A stretch of DNA of 64,000 bases from Micromonospora polyrhachis (GCF_014203835.1 NZ_JACHJW010000001.1:124001-188000); one strand, 5' to 3'. Counted from the stretch's first letter, positions 1 to 9,976 are shown. The notes: generated by a model not told the origin, from the letters alone. Numbers and translations: made by a program.

Positions 1-3000
1 AGGGCATCGGAACGCGATGTGCTGTACGACCCGGCGCTGCTGGCCGAAGGGCAGCGCTACCTGCGCAGCTGGCGGGAGCTCGACGATCCCGGCGACGAGG
101 CGAACGTGGTCGGAGCCGCGGTAGCCACCGTGCTCATCAGCAGGGACTACGAGACCCCAACATGTTCCGTTGATGTGTGGGTGTCCCGGTACGGGATCGA
201 GTTCGCCGCCCGGGTCATCGGGGAAATGACCAGGCTCGTCGTCGACAGATCACTCTGGGCGATCGACCCCCGCCCGGAGAAGACCTATGAATCCCTGTGG
301 CGCGGAGATGACCGGAACAGTCTCGTCCCGATGGCTCATGCGGTACGAACCCAGCTGGCCGTGGTGACCGATGCCGAATACGAGCGGGTCTGCGAGATCC
401 TCGGCGAGTACCGCACCTCACCGGTCGGCCGGATCGTAACGTCGTACCTGGTGCCGACGCAGGTGGCGTGGGTCGACGAGGACTGCGCCGCAGCCGCGGC
501 CTGGTCCGCTGATCCCGAGGGCGAAGGCTTCGGCCGAGACAATTATTTCTATCTGAGTGGGCTGCTATTCCTTGCGGCCAGCACGGTCCACCACCTCGAA
601 CTGCTCGACGGCAACATCAGGGACATGGCGTTCGTCATGCACCTGTTCGACCGGACGGCCGGTCCGGTGAGCACGGTCCTGGACGGGGTCGGACCGGCCG
701 CCGCCCCGATCCTCATCAACCCGTTCTACCGCAACCTGCTGCGACTGGGAGACGACAAGTGGAAACATCGCGAGCGGCTGGGGCTTGATGGCATCCGGAT
801 GCTCTCGCTGATCCCGACCGACGAGGCGTTCCGACTGCTGTGCCGGGCAGCGCTCGCTGAGGAATCGGTACGCCCCGGCGCGCTCCTGAAATCCGGGGTG
901 CTGTCGCGCTATCCGGTGCGGGCGCTACGGATACTCAGCGAACTCGAAGCAGCGCCGCCGGCGTACAAGCAGTGGCACGACCGTCAGGTTATGGTCAATC
1001 CCCAGGAGACGGCGCTGTACACGGATCTGCTGGGCACTCAGGTGCTGGCCGATCCGCAGCTGCTACCGGCTGCGACCACGGTGCTGCCGGCCGAGGCACG
1101 GGCCAGAGCCGAGGAGATCGTGGCCAGCGGCGGCGCGGGAATCGGCGCGGGCTGGGCAGCCCTGCTGGACCGTCACGAACAGACCCGGTACTACAACTAT
1201 CTCGACAGTGCCGACGACGAGAAACGGGCGGTCGCCGCGCTGGCCGCGATCCCGACCGAGGAGGCGCTCGGCCGTCTGGTGGACCGGGTCGCGCGTAAGT
1301 ACTTCCGCCCAGCGCTGCTGACCGCCACCAAACGCGACCCGCAACTCGCGCTACGCGTGCTGCTGGCGAAGTCCGCCGAAGCGGTGGACGCCGATGCCAC
1401 GGTGTCGGAGTTGCTGCGCAACCACGTACTCGCCTACCCGGAGGCGGTCGCGGATGCGCTGCCGGCCCTCGACGCGGCAGCGCGGGCCCGGGTGGAGGCC
1501 ATCCTCGCGAGCGCGGCGACGCCCTCGACCGGCGGCACAGTGGGCGCGACATTGCCGGTGCTCGCCGGCCCCCCGCGCAAGCCCGACGGGAAGCCGATGC
1601 GGGTTCCCGAACTGCCGGAGTGGCTGGTCATCGCGGCCCTTCCCGCCGTGCGGCTTGCAGATGGCGGCGAGGTGCTCTCCCCCGACGCGGTCCGCCAGTT
1701 GTGTGCGCTGCTCGCCGTCTCGAAGATCACCGCACCCCACCCCGGGATCGCCGAGGTACGCGCGCTCTGCGAGCCGCACAGCCTCGCCGCCTTCGCCTGG
1801 ACGATCTTCGAGCAATGGCAGGCCGCGCAGTATCCGGCAAAGTCCCAGTTCGCCATGGTGGCCCTGGCCCTGATCGGTAACGACACCATCGTTCCGGCGT
1901 TGACGTCGCTCTTCCCCGCCTGGGCGACCGGCAGCAGCCTGCGCGTACGCACCGGCATGGACGTACTCGCCGCGATCGGCACCGACCTTGCCCTGACCGC
2001 TCTGCACCGGTTGTCACGCAAGGCAAAGACCAGCGGCTTCCGCCGCTTCGCCGAGCAGCGCATAAACGCTGCTGCCGAGGCTCGCGGCCTACAGCCCGCG
2101 CAACTGGCCGACCGAATCGTGCCAGACCTTGGTTTCGACACCGACGCCCGGACCACACTCGACTACGGCCCCCGCCAGTTCACCGTCGGCCTCGACGCAC
2201 AACTCCAGCCCTGGATCACCGACCAGAACGGCAAACGCCTCACCCGGATGCCCCGGCCAGCGGCCACCGACGATCAGACGTTGGCGCCGGCCGCCCAGCA
2301 GCGGTTCACGGATCTGAAGAAGGAGGTAAAGACCATCGCTGCCGACCGGACCCGCGCCCTCGAAGAGGCGATGGTCACGGGCCGTCGCTGGACCGCAGAG
2401 GAGTTCCAGCGCCTGTTCGTCCAGCACCCCCTGATGTGGCAACTCACCCATCGGCTGCTCTGGGCCACCTTCGACGAGCAGGGAACCGTCGTCACCATGT
2501 TCCGCCCAGCCGAGGACCGCACCCTCGCCGACATCGACGACAAGACCGTCCCCCTCGACCCCACCGCGACCGTGGGGATCGTCCATCCCTGGCACTTCAC
2601 TGATGACCGGGAGACGTGGACCACGGTGTTCGCCGACTACGCCATCACCCAACCCTTTCCCCAACTCACCCGAGAGATGATCAACCTTTCCGAGGCCGAG
2701 GCGAACGCCGAGTTGAGTTCCTTCGTCGGCATCAGCGTCGAGGGGCGGAAACTGTTCGCGTTGACCGCCCAGGGCTGGCGGCGTTACGAGAACGACTACC
2801 ACAGCGCGGTGCTGCGGGACTGGCCCGGCGACCGCACCGTCGAGATCGAGTACTCGCCCGGCTTCCACTGGCAGGAACCGGACGCGGCTCAGAAACTGAC
2901 CCGCGTCCGGGTCTGGACGACCAGCGTCTCGCCGGACGGGGCAGCCGGTCGTGACCAGGCCGAGGACCCGGCCAGGTTCGCCGACCTCGGCCCGATCGCC

Positions 3001-3042
3001 ATCTCGGAGGTCGTACGGGACCTGCGCTTCCTGTCTAGCTGA
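1..3042 (+). CDS. DUF4132 domain-containing protein (5' end outside window)
   Basis: The reading frame is open from base 1, so the true start probably lies upstream; a GTG at 19 is the first in-frame start inside the window and would give 1007 residues. The C-terminal part (roughly residues 690-900 counted from that GTG) is a DUF4132 domain, with the Arg/Lys-rich helix and the tryptophan-rich stretch MWQLTHRLLWATF. The first 650 residues look alpha-helical and HEAT-like. DUF4132 proteins have no established biochemical function. They recur beside MoxR ATPase, VWA, SWIM and DUF5682 genes (E. coli yehI is a DUF4132 gene near yehL/M/P/Q), and all four partners lie here on the opposite strand. 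The two transcription units converge and are separated by 30 bases and a hairpin. Confidence 0.85.
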   Translation, partial: RASERDVLYDPALLAEGQRYLRSWRELDDPGDEANVVGAAVATVLISRDYETPTCSVDVWVSRYGIEFAARVIGEMTRLVVDRSLWAIDPRPEKTYESLWRGDDRNSLVPMAHAVRTQLAVVTDAEYERVCEILGEYRTSPVGRIVTSYLVPTQVAWVDEDCAAAAAWSADPEGEGFGRDNYFYLSGLLFLAASTVHHLELLDGNIRDMAFVMHLFDRTAGPVSTVLDGVGPAAAPILINPFYRNLLRLGDDKWKHRERLGLDGIRMLSLIPTDEAFRLLCRAALAEESVRPGALLKSGVLSRYPVRALRILSELEAAPPAYKQWHDRQVMVNPQETALYTDLLGTQVLADPQLLPAATTVLPAEARARAEEIVASGGAGIGAGWAALLDRHEQTRYYNYLDSADDEKRAVAALAAIPTEEALGRLVDRVARKYFRPALLTATKRDPQLALRVLLAKSAEAVDADATVSELLRNHVLAYPEAVADALPALDAAARARVEAILASAATPSTGGTVGATLPVLAGPPRKPDGKPMRVPELPEWLVIAALPAVRLADGGEVLSPDAVRQLCALLAVSKITAPHPGIAEVRALCEPHSLAAFAWTIFEQWQAAQYPAKSQFAMVALALIGNDTIVPALTSLFPAWATGSSLRVRTGMDVLAAIGTDLALTALHRLSRKAKTSGFRRFAEQRINAAAEARGLQPAQLADRIVPDLGFDTDARTTLDYGPRQFTVGLDAQLQPWITDQNGKRLTRMPRPAATDDQTLAPAAQQRFTDLKKEVKTIAADRTRALEEAMVTGRRWTAEEFQRLFVQHPLMWQLTHRLLWATFDEQGTVVTMFRPAEDRTLADIDDKTVPLDPTATVGIVHPWHFTDDRETWTTVFADYAITQPFPQLTREMINLSEAEANAELSSFVGISVEGRKLFALTAQGWRRYENDYHSAVLRDWPGDRTVEIEYSPGFHWQEPDAAQKLTRVRVWTTSVSPDGAAGRDQAEDPARFADLGPIAISEVVRDLRFLSS

Positions 3043-3061
3043 TCGGTCGCGTCGCACCGGT

Positions 3062-3103
3062 CCGGCTCGGCGTCACAGGCATTCGTCGGTGACGCCGAGC
3101 CGG
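3062..3103. terminator. Perfect 15-bp inverted repeat between convergent genes
   Basis: Arms 3062-3076 and 3089-3103 are exact reverse complements with a 12-base loop. The hairpin lies where the DUF4132 gene (stop at 3042) and the SWIM gene (stop at 3073) converge, so it could end transcription from both sides. It overlaps the last codons of the SWIM gene. There is no clear T-tract, as is usual for actinobacterial hairpin terminators. Confidence 0.6.
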
Positions 3104-5082
3104 ATCTGCGCATCTATCCAGGACGCTGCCGCCGCCCCGCCCGGATCCGGGCCGAGAACCGCAGCCAGATCGTCGAGACACGCGCTGGCCCGGTGCAGCC
3201 CCAACTGAGCCAGGGTGGCGGCCGCAGCGGCAAGTCGACTGGCAAAGGTCGGAGGCAGCCGCCGAAGTCCATGGTGCGCGGCCTCCGCCAGCAGGGACAG
3301 CGCCACCTCGACCGCCGCTTCGAGCGGATCGGAATGCCGAATCGACTCGCCGGCGTCCAAGGTGCCGAAGCCGTCCCCTGGGGCCAGGTCGAGGACGACC
3401 AGCTTCGAGCCGACCACCACCGCCAGCGGGTCGATGACGATTTCGCCCCGCGTACGACGCAGGATGCCGCTGACGTAACGCGGCTCGCCGTGGGCTCCGC
3501 CCAGGGTCTCCGCGAGCGCGTCCAGGGCCCCCGGGCACACCGACCGGTAGCTGGCCGAGATGGTGGCGCGCGTACCGGCCGGGTCCTCGATGATCGCGTC
3601 AAGCCGTTGGTCGCCGGGGAGGTAACCGACCTTACCGACCCTGCCTATCTCCACCGCCCGGACGAACTCGGCCGCCACCCGAGGTCGGATCAGCCGGGGC
3701 GGAAGCTCCCGCATCCTCCGATACTCCTCGGCGAGGTCGCGGACCAGCAGGGCAGCGGGCAGCTCGGCCCACCTGTCGTCGTACGGGAGGATCGTCGACC
3801 TGGCCGCCCGAGCACCGCCCAGTCGCACCATCCGGCTGGCGCTGCGGACCGCCGACGCACTGACCACACTGCCGGCGGAGAGCATGCTCAGGGTGCCCCC
3901 GCCGATACGTCTGTGGCCGAGCTCGGCACCGGTCAGCGGCTGGTCGTCCGACGCCCCCCAGCCACGCCGCAGCACGAGTACGGACGCGGTGTCCGGGTGC
4001 ACGAGGTAGACGTCCGCGATCCGCTCCGCTTCTGGGCCGGTGCCCTCGGTGACCCGGCAGCCGAGGCTGATCAGGCGTACCTGCCGCAGGGTCGTACTCG
4101 CCGCCTCCTGCGTACCCAGTACCCAGGCCGGGGGGTGGGACGCCCGCCCGGCCGCGGCCCGGTGCCGGGCATGTACCTCGGCGATCAACTGGGCCACGGT
4201 CTCGGGGCGGTACCGGGCGTTGCGTGAGCGGTAGCGGTCGAGCTGTTCCGCCAGTTCGTCGACGGCGAGCAGCGGCCACCGCAGACCCGCGGCGTCCAGG
4301 TCGCGCCGGACTCGGGCGATCGTCGCCGCCTGCGCCGTACCGGTGTGGACGATCCCGTCGAGCAGGATCTCCTCGGTGAGCCGCAACGCGGGGCCGAGGC
4401 CGGAACCGGCTCGCGTGCCGGCGGACCTTTCGCCGACCTCGACCAGCACCTCCTCGGCATCGGGGGCCTGCTCGTCTGCGACGCGGAAGGCCCAGACCGC
4501 CAACGGTATGAACCGGTCCCGCGCCCGGTCGGCGGCGTCGGTGTGCACGTAGCTCAGCTCACGGGGCACCAGGAACCGGACATAGCAGGCCGGGAGCTCC
4601 ACCGACGGTGCCGGATCCGACCCGGTCGGCCGGCGTACCCGCGCGGTGAACCCGGTCCGCAGGGTACGACGAGCGGCATCGAAGGCTCGCGTACCAACCA
4701 GACTCCGCAGCGCCTCGTCGGTGAACTCCCCCGGTGACCACGCCGTAACCGTCGGGTCCGGGGCCGACGTCGACTCCCCCGGCCCGGCTGGTCCGCTCGT
4801 CAACGCATCGGCCTGTCGCTGATAGATCAGTACCAGGGCGACCATGTGCCGGCAGGCACCGATGGCCGCGCAGGTGCAGGTGGCGCTCTCCAGACCGGCT
4901 CCGGTGGGCAACACGACCCGGACCCCATCGGGATACGCACCGGTGACCGTGCCGTCGGCACTGACCTCCAGCGTCGGCCCTGCGGCCTCCTCCACCTCCC
5001 TGGTCGCGCGTTTCACCAGCCCCCGGTTGGTCAACGCGGTCAGCGAGTCCGGCGTCAGCGCCAGCAGGTCCGCTCGGCTCAC
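3073..5082 (-). CDS. SWIM zinc finger protein
   Basis: A 669-residue protein. The SWIM zinc-binding signature CxCx5CxH is intact at residues 69-79 (C69, C71, C77, H79). SWIM domains bind nucleic acid or protein partners; the rest of the chain is not recognisable beyond this family (E. coli YehQ type). It is the last gene of a minus-strand operon. Its GTG start at 5082 overlaps the stop of the VWA gene by 4 bases (GTGA), which supports both the start and translational coupling. The 3' end runs into the convergent hairpin. It probably works with the MoxR and VWA proteins, but the job of this complex is not established. Confidence 0.88.
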   Translation of the reverse strand: MSRADLLALTPDSLTALTNRGLVKRATREVEEAAGPTLEVSADGTVTGAYPDGVRVVLPTGAGLESATCTCAAIGACRHMVALVLIYQRQADALTSGPAGPGESTSAPDPTVTAWSPGEFTDEALRSLVGTRAFDAARRTLRTGFTARVRRPTGSDPAPSVELPACYVRFLVPRELSYVHTDAADRARDRFIPLAVWAFRVADEQAPDAEEVLVEVGERSAGTRAGSGLGPALRLTEEILLDGIVHTGTAQAATIARVRRDLDAAGLRWPLLAVDELAEQLDRYRSRNARYRPETVAQLIAEVHARHRAAAGRASHPPAWVLGTQEAASTTLRQVRLISLGCRVTEGTGPEAERIADVYLVHPDTASVLVLRRGWGASDDQPLTGAELGHRRIGGGTLSMLSAGSVVSASAVRSASRMVRLGGARAARSTILPYDDRWAELPAALLVRDLAEEYRRMRELPPRLIRPRVAAEFVRAVEIGRVGKVGYLPGDQRLDAIIEDPAGTRATISASYRSVCPGALDALAETLGGAHGEPRYVSGILRRTRGEIVIDPLAVVVGSKLVVLDLAPGDGFGTLDAGESIRHSDPLEAAVEVALSLLAEAAHHGLRRLPPTFASRLAAAAATLAQLGLHRASACLDDLAAVLGPDPGGAAAASWIDAQIRLGVTDECL

Positions 5083-6278
5083 CGTCCCACCTTCTCCGCC
5101 ACGAAGGTGGCCAGCTCACCAGGGGTCATCGCACCGATGTGGGCACCGACGTCGGCGAGTTGCTGGGCCAGCCCTCGCTCGTAGGCCGGCTCCGCCTCCT
5201 CGTCCAGGGCGGCGAGCCCGAGCACCGTTGTGCCCTGCTCCACCAGGTGGCGTACGGTGCGCACCAACGCGGCAGCGTCACCGCCTTCGAAGAAGTCCGT
5301 GATCAGCGCGACGATCGTCCGGCGAGGGTTGTCGATCAGGCTCGCACCGTATCCGACTGCTCGCGCGATGTCGGTGCCCCCACCCAGTTGGACTCGCATC
5401 AGCAGCTCGACCGGGTCCTGCACCTGCTCGGTCAGGTCGACGATCGTGGTATCGAAGGTGACAAGATGGACCTTGACGCCGGGCAGCCCCCACAGGCAGG
5501 CTGCGGTCACCGCCGAATGGATCACGGATCCGGCCATCGAACCGGACTGGTCCACCAGCAGGATGACCTGCCACTGGCGCAGCCGGCGCTCGTCGCGGGC
5601 GACGAAGTACGGCGTGTGGACGTAGAGCTTCCGCTCCTCCGTCTGGTAGTTGGCCAGGTTGGCACGTACGGTGCGGCGGAGGTCGAGGTCACGGGCCAGC
5701 TTGAACCGGCTGCTCCGCCGGGACCGTGCCCCGGCGAACGACCGGCGCACCTCGGTGGCCAGCCGCTGCACCAGTTCCCTGACCACGGCGTCGACCAGTT
5801 GCCGGGCCAGTTGCAGCACGTCCGGGCTCATCAGGTATTTGGTCCGCAGGACCGCCTTGAGCAGTGTCGGGTTCGGTGCGATACGTTCGAGTACGACAGG
5901 ATTGGTCACCACGTCGTGAATGTCGTACCGCTCTACGGCGTCCCGCTCCAGCCGTTCGATCGTCTCCTTCGGAAACAGCCGGGAGATCTCGTCGAGCCAG
6001 TCGACGGTGGTCATGACCGACGCGCCGCTGCCGCCCTGCCGGTCACCGGCTCTCCCCTCCTCCACGACCCGCCTCACACCGCTACCACGAATGTCCCTGC
6101 TGGTCAGCTCCTTGTCCCGGCCATAGAGCCAGCCCAGAGCGGCATCCTGGGCGGCAGCGTCCGCACTGAGCGGGTGGTCGCCGCAGCATGACTGGGCGGC
6201 CGGGCCGAGCACCAGTCGCCAGCGTTCCAGTGTCGGCTCAGGGTGGGCAGGCGGGCCCGCCATCGGGTCAAGGGTCAC
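5079..6278 (-). CDS. VWA domain-containing protein
   Basis: A 399-residue protein with a C-terminal von Willebrand A domain from about residue 235. The metal-site motif DQSGS (D243, S245, S247) is present, as are the downstream Thr (GGGTD, near 310) and Asp (ITDFF, near 333), so the MIDAS looks functional. The N-terminal 200 residues are helical and basic. MoxR-type ATPases are commonly paired with such VWA proteins (for example RavA-ViaA), where the VWA protein is thought to present the client or metal-dependent partner. The GTG start at 6278 overlaps the stop of the DUF5682 gene (GTGA), and the stop overlaps the SWIM start. It resembles E. coli YehP in context. Confidence 0.9.
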   Translation of the reverse strand: MTLDPMAGPPAHPEPTLERWRLVLGPAAQSCCGDHPLSADAAAQDAALGWLYGRDKELTSRDIRGSGVRRVVEEGRAGDRQGGSGASVMTTVDWLDEISRLFPKETIERLERDAVERYDIHDVVTNPVVLERIAPNPTLLKAVLRTKYLMSPDVLQLARQLVDAVVRELVQRLATEVRRSFAGARSRRSSRFKLARDLDLRRTVRANLANYQTEERKLYVHTPYFVARDERRLRQWQVILLVDQSGSMAGSVIHSAVTAACLWGLPGVKVHLVTFDTTIVDLTEQVQDPVELLMRVQLGGGTDIARAVGYGASLIDNPRRTIVALITDFFEGGDAAALVRTVRHLVEQGTTVLGLAALDEEAEPAYERGLAQQLADVGAHIGAMTPGELATFVAEKVGR

Positions 6279-8737
6279 GCCGGTGCTCCGTTCTCCCCAT
6301 CCAGCAGTCCGGCCCCATCCAGCAGCCCGGCCCCGTCCAGCAGCCCGTCGACCCGGGCCTCCAGCTCGCGGCCTCGGCGCAGCACCGCATCATCGATCTC
6401 GGCGGGCAGTAGCGACTGCCCGGGAGTCGACAGCCCCCGTCGCGCCAGGAGCTGCTGGGCGATCATCTCCTGCTCCCGGGGTGGGAAGAACCCGAACGCC
6501 TGCCGCAGCGCCGGCAGGGCGAGCAGAAAGTCGTGTTCGGTCATCGCCGCCAAGATCTCGTCCAGGACGTCGAGGACGGCCTGCTCGCCGGCGAGCACCC
6601 GCTCTCGGGCCAGCGCGAAGAGCCCGGCCAACCAGTCACCCAACAGCGCGGGGGTCGCGACCCCACGAACCGTACGGGTCACGTCGCGCCACAGTGGGTC
6701 CCGCAGCAGGTCCGGCCCGCCCAATGACCAGCAGAAGCCGAACCCGGCCCCCCGCAGGTCCGGTGATACGGCGTTGTCACGCGCGACCCGGGACATCACC
6801 GCGATGGCCGCGCTTCGGTCCAGGCCGAGCGCGACGTCGGCGTGCACGAACGCGTCCCTGGTCGCGACGATGGCCGCGAGCCGAGGCAGGTCGGCACCGA
6901 CCGCCCTACCGGGTACCCCTTCCAGCAGCCACAACACCCGGGCGACCACCGCGACGATCACCGCACCGAGGGTCGGGCTGTGCGCCGTACCCAGAAGCCG
7001 GTCATGACGCCAGAGGTCGAGCACGGTGGCGATGACCCGGCCGAGCTGGCCGACGTCCGATACCGTGCCGATCGCCGTGGTGATCGCGTCCAGCACCCGG
7101 GCGGACAGTTCACCGACGCCACAGAGCGCCGTGTCGAACAGCACCGCCGCCAGCTCGTCGATCGCGCCACCGGCCTGCCCGACCCGCTCCTCGAGTACGG
7201 CCGCCGCCGCATCGATCAGCGTCGCACCGTACGCACCCGCCTCAATCAGGGCCGGCAGCCGCAGCTCGGTACCGGCGCACGTCCAGTGTTCCGTGAGCAC
7301 CGGATCGACTCCGGTGCTCGGGCCCGAACGACGACCGAATCCGGGAATGGCCAGCACCCGCAACCGATGCAGGATCCGGCTGCGGTTCCGGTCCCGCTCC
7401 ACGGTCAGGTCCAGGTGCACGTCACCAGGGTCGGCCAGACCGTACCGCTCCACCTCGGCGGTGGCGTCGTGGACCAGCGGTGGAGCCGGGGTGTCGGGGT
7501 GCAGCCGACCGACCCGGTCGCCGGCGAGCACCGTGACCATCTCCGTCACGACGGGATGGGTTCCCGGCATGGGCCGTCCCCGCCCGGCCCGCGACGCCCG
7601 GCCCGTCCACGGCGGTGGCACGTCCATCGGCTCGCTCACCAGGGCACTGACCAGGCCGTCGAGCAAGTCGGTCCGGGTGGGGCTGCGGTGGCCACGAAGC
7701 CGGGCCAGGCCGGTCACCATGGCCCGAGCGACGATGAGGTCAGCGGTCGACACCACCTGTCGCCGCTCGCGCAGCCGGCCCACCACCGCTGCGATGGTGT
7801 CCGCTGTCGCGCCGGCCGGACCGTCCTCCCACAGTCGCTGGTAGTACCCGGGAGATGGCATGCCGGCCTGGTAGCCGTCGAAGGAATCCATCCGCCGGAA
7901 CGAGTACGGCACCAGATAGCTACCCCCGTGCGCGTCCTCCGGCAGCCCTGGCACCTCGGGCCACCCCGACCCGGGGACGTCGGCCTGCTCCGGCCCGGCG
8001 TGCGCCCGGCCTGTCCGTTCCTGCTCGGCCAGACGTTGCGCCACCAGGCGGACAAGCGCGGGGCGGTGGAACCCGCCGGTCACCACCACGACCGGCCGGT
8101 CGCCGGCCGCCGCGACCGCGGCACAGACCCAGTCGGCCAGGTACGCCTCGCGCACGGTGTCTGCCCGGCCTGCATCGGAGTCGCCGCGCACCACGTCGAA
8201 GTAGCTGGCCAGCCGCTCGCTGAGCCCGTCGAGCGGGTCGCCGGCCTCATCCGGCTCGGCGGACTCGAACAGCTGGTCCCGGAATCCGTCGACAACGTCG
8301 GCGGACTCGAACAGGTGGTCCCAGAGTGCGTCGACGTTGTCGACGGCGAACGTCTGGCAGAGCCGCTCCACGGCGTCGGCATACCGCTGTTCCGCGTCGG
8401 CGTACCGGTTGCGCCGTCCGGCCAGGGCCGGGTGCCAGGAGGGCAGGTCGATGAGACGTACGTCGGCACCGACCTCGCGCCCTGCGGTGAGCGCCACCCA
8501 CTCCGGGGAGTACTCGCACAGCGGCGTCCACGCGGTGTGGACCCGGTCCCGATCCCGGTACGAGCTGAAGATCGCGATCGGCAGGTCATGGCCGAGCAGC
8601 AGCTCGTTGAGCCGGTCGTTGACATCGGCGGGGCCCTCGACCAGCACGTACGCCGGGCGCAACCGTTTGATGGTGGCGGCGACGAGACGGGCACACGCCG
8701 GACTGTGGTGACGAACTCCGATGAAGGTCGGCAGCAT
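6275..8737 (-). CDS. DUF5682 family protein
   Basis: An 820-residue protein from the ATG at 8737. This start is chosen because it overlaps the MoxR stop codon as TGATG and is followed by the family's N-terminal sequence FIGVRHHSPACARLV. A further in-frame start at 8779 would add 14 residues inside the MoxR gene. The N-terminal 300 residues resemble the DUF5682/YehM family, with a conserved HH motif, a VEGPADV stretch and a TGGFHRPAL motif near residue 240. The remainder is helical. Biochemical function is unknown; the family is found with MoxR, VWA and SWIM genes. The last seven residues before the stop lie near a short GLLDGAGLLDGAGLLDG repeat at the C-terminus. Confidence 0.85.
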   Translation of the reverse strand: MLPTFIGVRHHSPACARLVAATIKRLRPAYVLVEGPADVNDRLNELLLGHDLPIAIFSSYRDRDRVHTAWTPLCEYSPEWVALTAGREVGADVRLIDLPSWHPALAGRRNRYADAEQRYADAVERLCQTFAVDNVDALWDHLFESADVVDGFRDQLFESAEPDEAGDPLDGLSERLASYFDVVRGDSDAGRADTVREAYLADWVCAAVAAAGDRPVVVVTGGFHRPALVRLVAQRLAEQERTGRAHAGPEQADVPGSGWPEVPGLPEDAHGGSYLVPYSFRRMDSFDGYQAGMPSPGYYQRLWEDGPAGATADTIAAVVGRLRERRQVVSTADLIVARAMVTGLARLRGHRSPTRTDLLDGLVSALVSEPMDVPPPWTGRASRAGRGRPMPGTHPVVTEMVTVLAGDRVGRLHPDTPAPPLVHDATAEVERYGLADPGDVHLDLTVERDRNRSRILHRLRVLAIPGFGRRSGPSTGVDPVLTEHWTCAGTELRLPALIEAGAYGATLIDAAAAVLEERVGQAGGAIDELAAVLFDTALCGVGELSARVLDAITTAIGTVSDVGQLGRVIATVLDLWRHDRLLGTAHSPTLGAVIVAVVARVLWLLEGVPGRAVGADLPRLAAIVATRDAFVHADVALGLDRSAAIAVMSRVARDNAVSPDLRGAGFGFCWSLGGPDLLRDPLWRDVTRTVRGVATPALLGDWLAGLFALARERVLAGEQAVLDVLDEILAAMTEHDFLLALPALRQAFGFFPPREQEMIAQQLLARRGLSTPGQSLLPAEIDDAVLRRGRELEARVDGLLDGAGLLDGAGLLDGENGAPA

Positions 8738-9876
8738 CAGCCGGGCAGCAGGTTCCGGGCCTCGTGGAACGCCTTCCACTGCGGGCCGTCGCGCCGGGAC
8801 GCCTGCTGCTCCAGATAGCGGCGCAGCCTGGCGAGGTCCTCCGGATCGTCCTTGGCGGCGGTGCCCGCGAGGCAGGCCACGATGTCGGCTGCGCTGCCGG
8901 CGTCCCGGCGCAGGAACCAGCCGCGCAGACCGACGGCGTGCGCGACCGAAACCGCCTCAGCCGTGCTCATCACCGAGGAGAGGCGATCCATGGCGTCCCC
9001 CCGGTCGGTCCTACCGCTACGCAGTTCCCGGAAGGTGGTGACGAGCACCTCCAGCACGTCCCGACGGGGCGGGGTGCGCACTCCCGAGCGTTCCAGCAAC
9101 GACCGGGCCTCGGTCTCGACCAGGTCGAGTTCGGTGGCGAAGTCCGCGATCGGGAAGACGGTCTCGAAGTTGAACCGGCGCTTGAGCGCGGCGCTCATCT
9201 CGTTGACGCCCCGGTCCCGGGTGTTCGCCGTGGCGATGACGTTGAAACCTTCACGTGCGAAGACCATCGCGTCCGGTCCGATCAGCTCCGGTACGGTCAG
9301 CACCCGGTCAGAGAGCGGTGACAGCAGACAGTCCTGTACCTCCAGCGGGCACCGGGTGATCTCCTCGAACCGGACGATCCTGCCCTCTGCCATCCCGCGC
9401 AGCAGTGGCGCCGGCACCAGCGCGCGGGTCGACGGTCCCTCGGCGACCAGCAGCGCGTAGTTCCAGGAATATCTGATCTGGTCCTCGGTGGTCGCGGCTC
9501 CCCCCTGGATGGTCAGGGTGGAGCTGCCGCAGACCGCCGCCGCCAGCAGCTCCGACAACAGTGACTTGGCGGTGCCCGGCTCTCCCACGAGCATCAGGCC
9601 CCGACTGGTCGCCAACGTGACCAGCGCCCGGTCGATGAGTGACGGGTCACCGACGAACTTCCTGGTGACACCGAGCTTGTCATCCCCCACCACGAACCGA
9701 CGGGCCGCGTCGAGGCTCAGCGCCCAGCCGGGTGGCCGCTCGTGCCGGTCACTGTCCCGCAGCCGCGCGAGCTGGTCGGCGTACCGGATCTCCGGTGGTG
9801 GTCGTTGGATGACCTCGGTGTCCACGTCCTCGTCTCCCGCTGCGCCGTCGTCCCGCCCACATCGCCATACCTGCAT
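8737..9876 (-). CDS. MoxR-family AAA+ ATPase
   Basis: A 379-residue AAA+ ATPase if translated from the ATG at 9876. The Walker A is GEPGTAKS (residues 98-105), a Walker B-like stretch IVRFEEI lies near 167-173, and a sensor segment VIATANTRDRG is present. A GTG at 9825 (362 residues) has the better ribosome site (GGGAG eight bases upstream) and starts just before the conserved region, so it may be the real start. It leads the MoxR-DUF5682-VWA-SWIM operon. MoxR proteins are chaperone-like ATPases that remodel or load metal or cofactor into client proteins with a VWA partner. The genome context matches E. coli YehL. Confidence 0.92.
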   Translation of the reverse strand: MQVWRCGRDDGAAGDEDVDTEVIQRPPPEIRYADQLARLRDSDRHERPPGWALSLDAARRFVVGDDKLGVTRKFVGDPSLIDRALVTLATSRGLMLVGEPGTAKSLLSELLAAAVCGSSTLTIQGGAATTEDQIRYSWNYALLVAEGPSTRALVPAPLLRGMAEGRIVRFEEITRCPLEVQDCLLSPLSDRVLTVPELIGPDAMVFAREGFNVIATANTRDRGVNEMSAALKRRFNFETVFPIADFATELDLVETEARSLLERSGVRTPPRRDVLEVLVTTFRELRSGRTDRGDAMDRLSSVMSTAEAVSVAHAVGLRGWFLRRDAGSAADIVACLAGTAAKDDPEDLARLRRYLEQQASRRDGPQWKAFHEARNLLPG

Positions 9877-9962
9877 GTGGGACCGCCGGAATGTTCATCG
9901 GTGCCGCACCGCACCGCACCAAGGCATGAACCCTGCGCGGCACCGGATCACGTTCCTTTCTG

Positions 9963-9976
9963 AAATGATCTCATTT
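9963..9976. promoter_or_regulatory. AT-rich dyad upstream of the MoxR operon
   Basis: AAATGA (9963-9968) and TCATTT (9971-9976) form an inverted repeat around two bases, about 90 bp upstream of the MoxR start. It stands out against GC-rich surroundings in the 211-bp divergent gap between the MoxR operon and the DUF3105 gene. An operator role is inference only. Confidence 0.3.

Noticed and set aside
6842-8818. 658-codon plus-strand frame
   Set aside because: Antisense to the DUF5682 gene; composition rich in Arg, His, Gly and Pro, typical of a shadow in GC-rich DNA.
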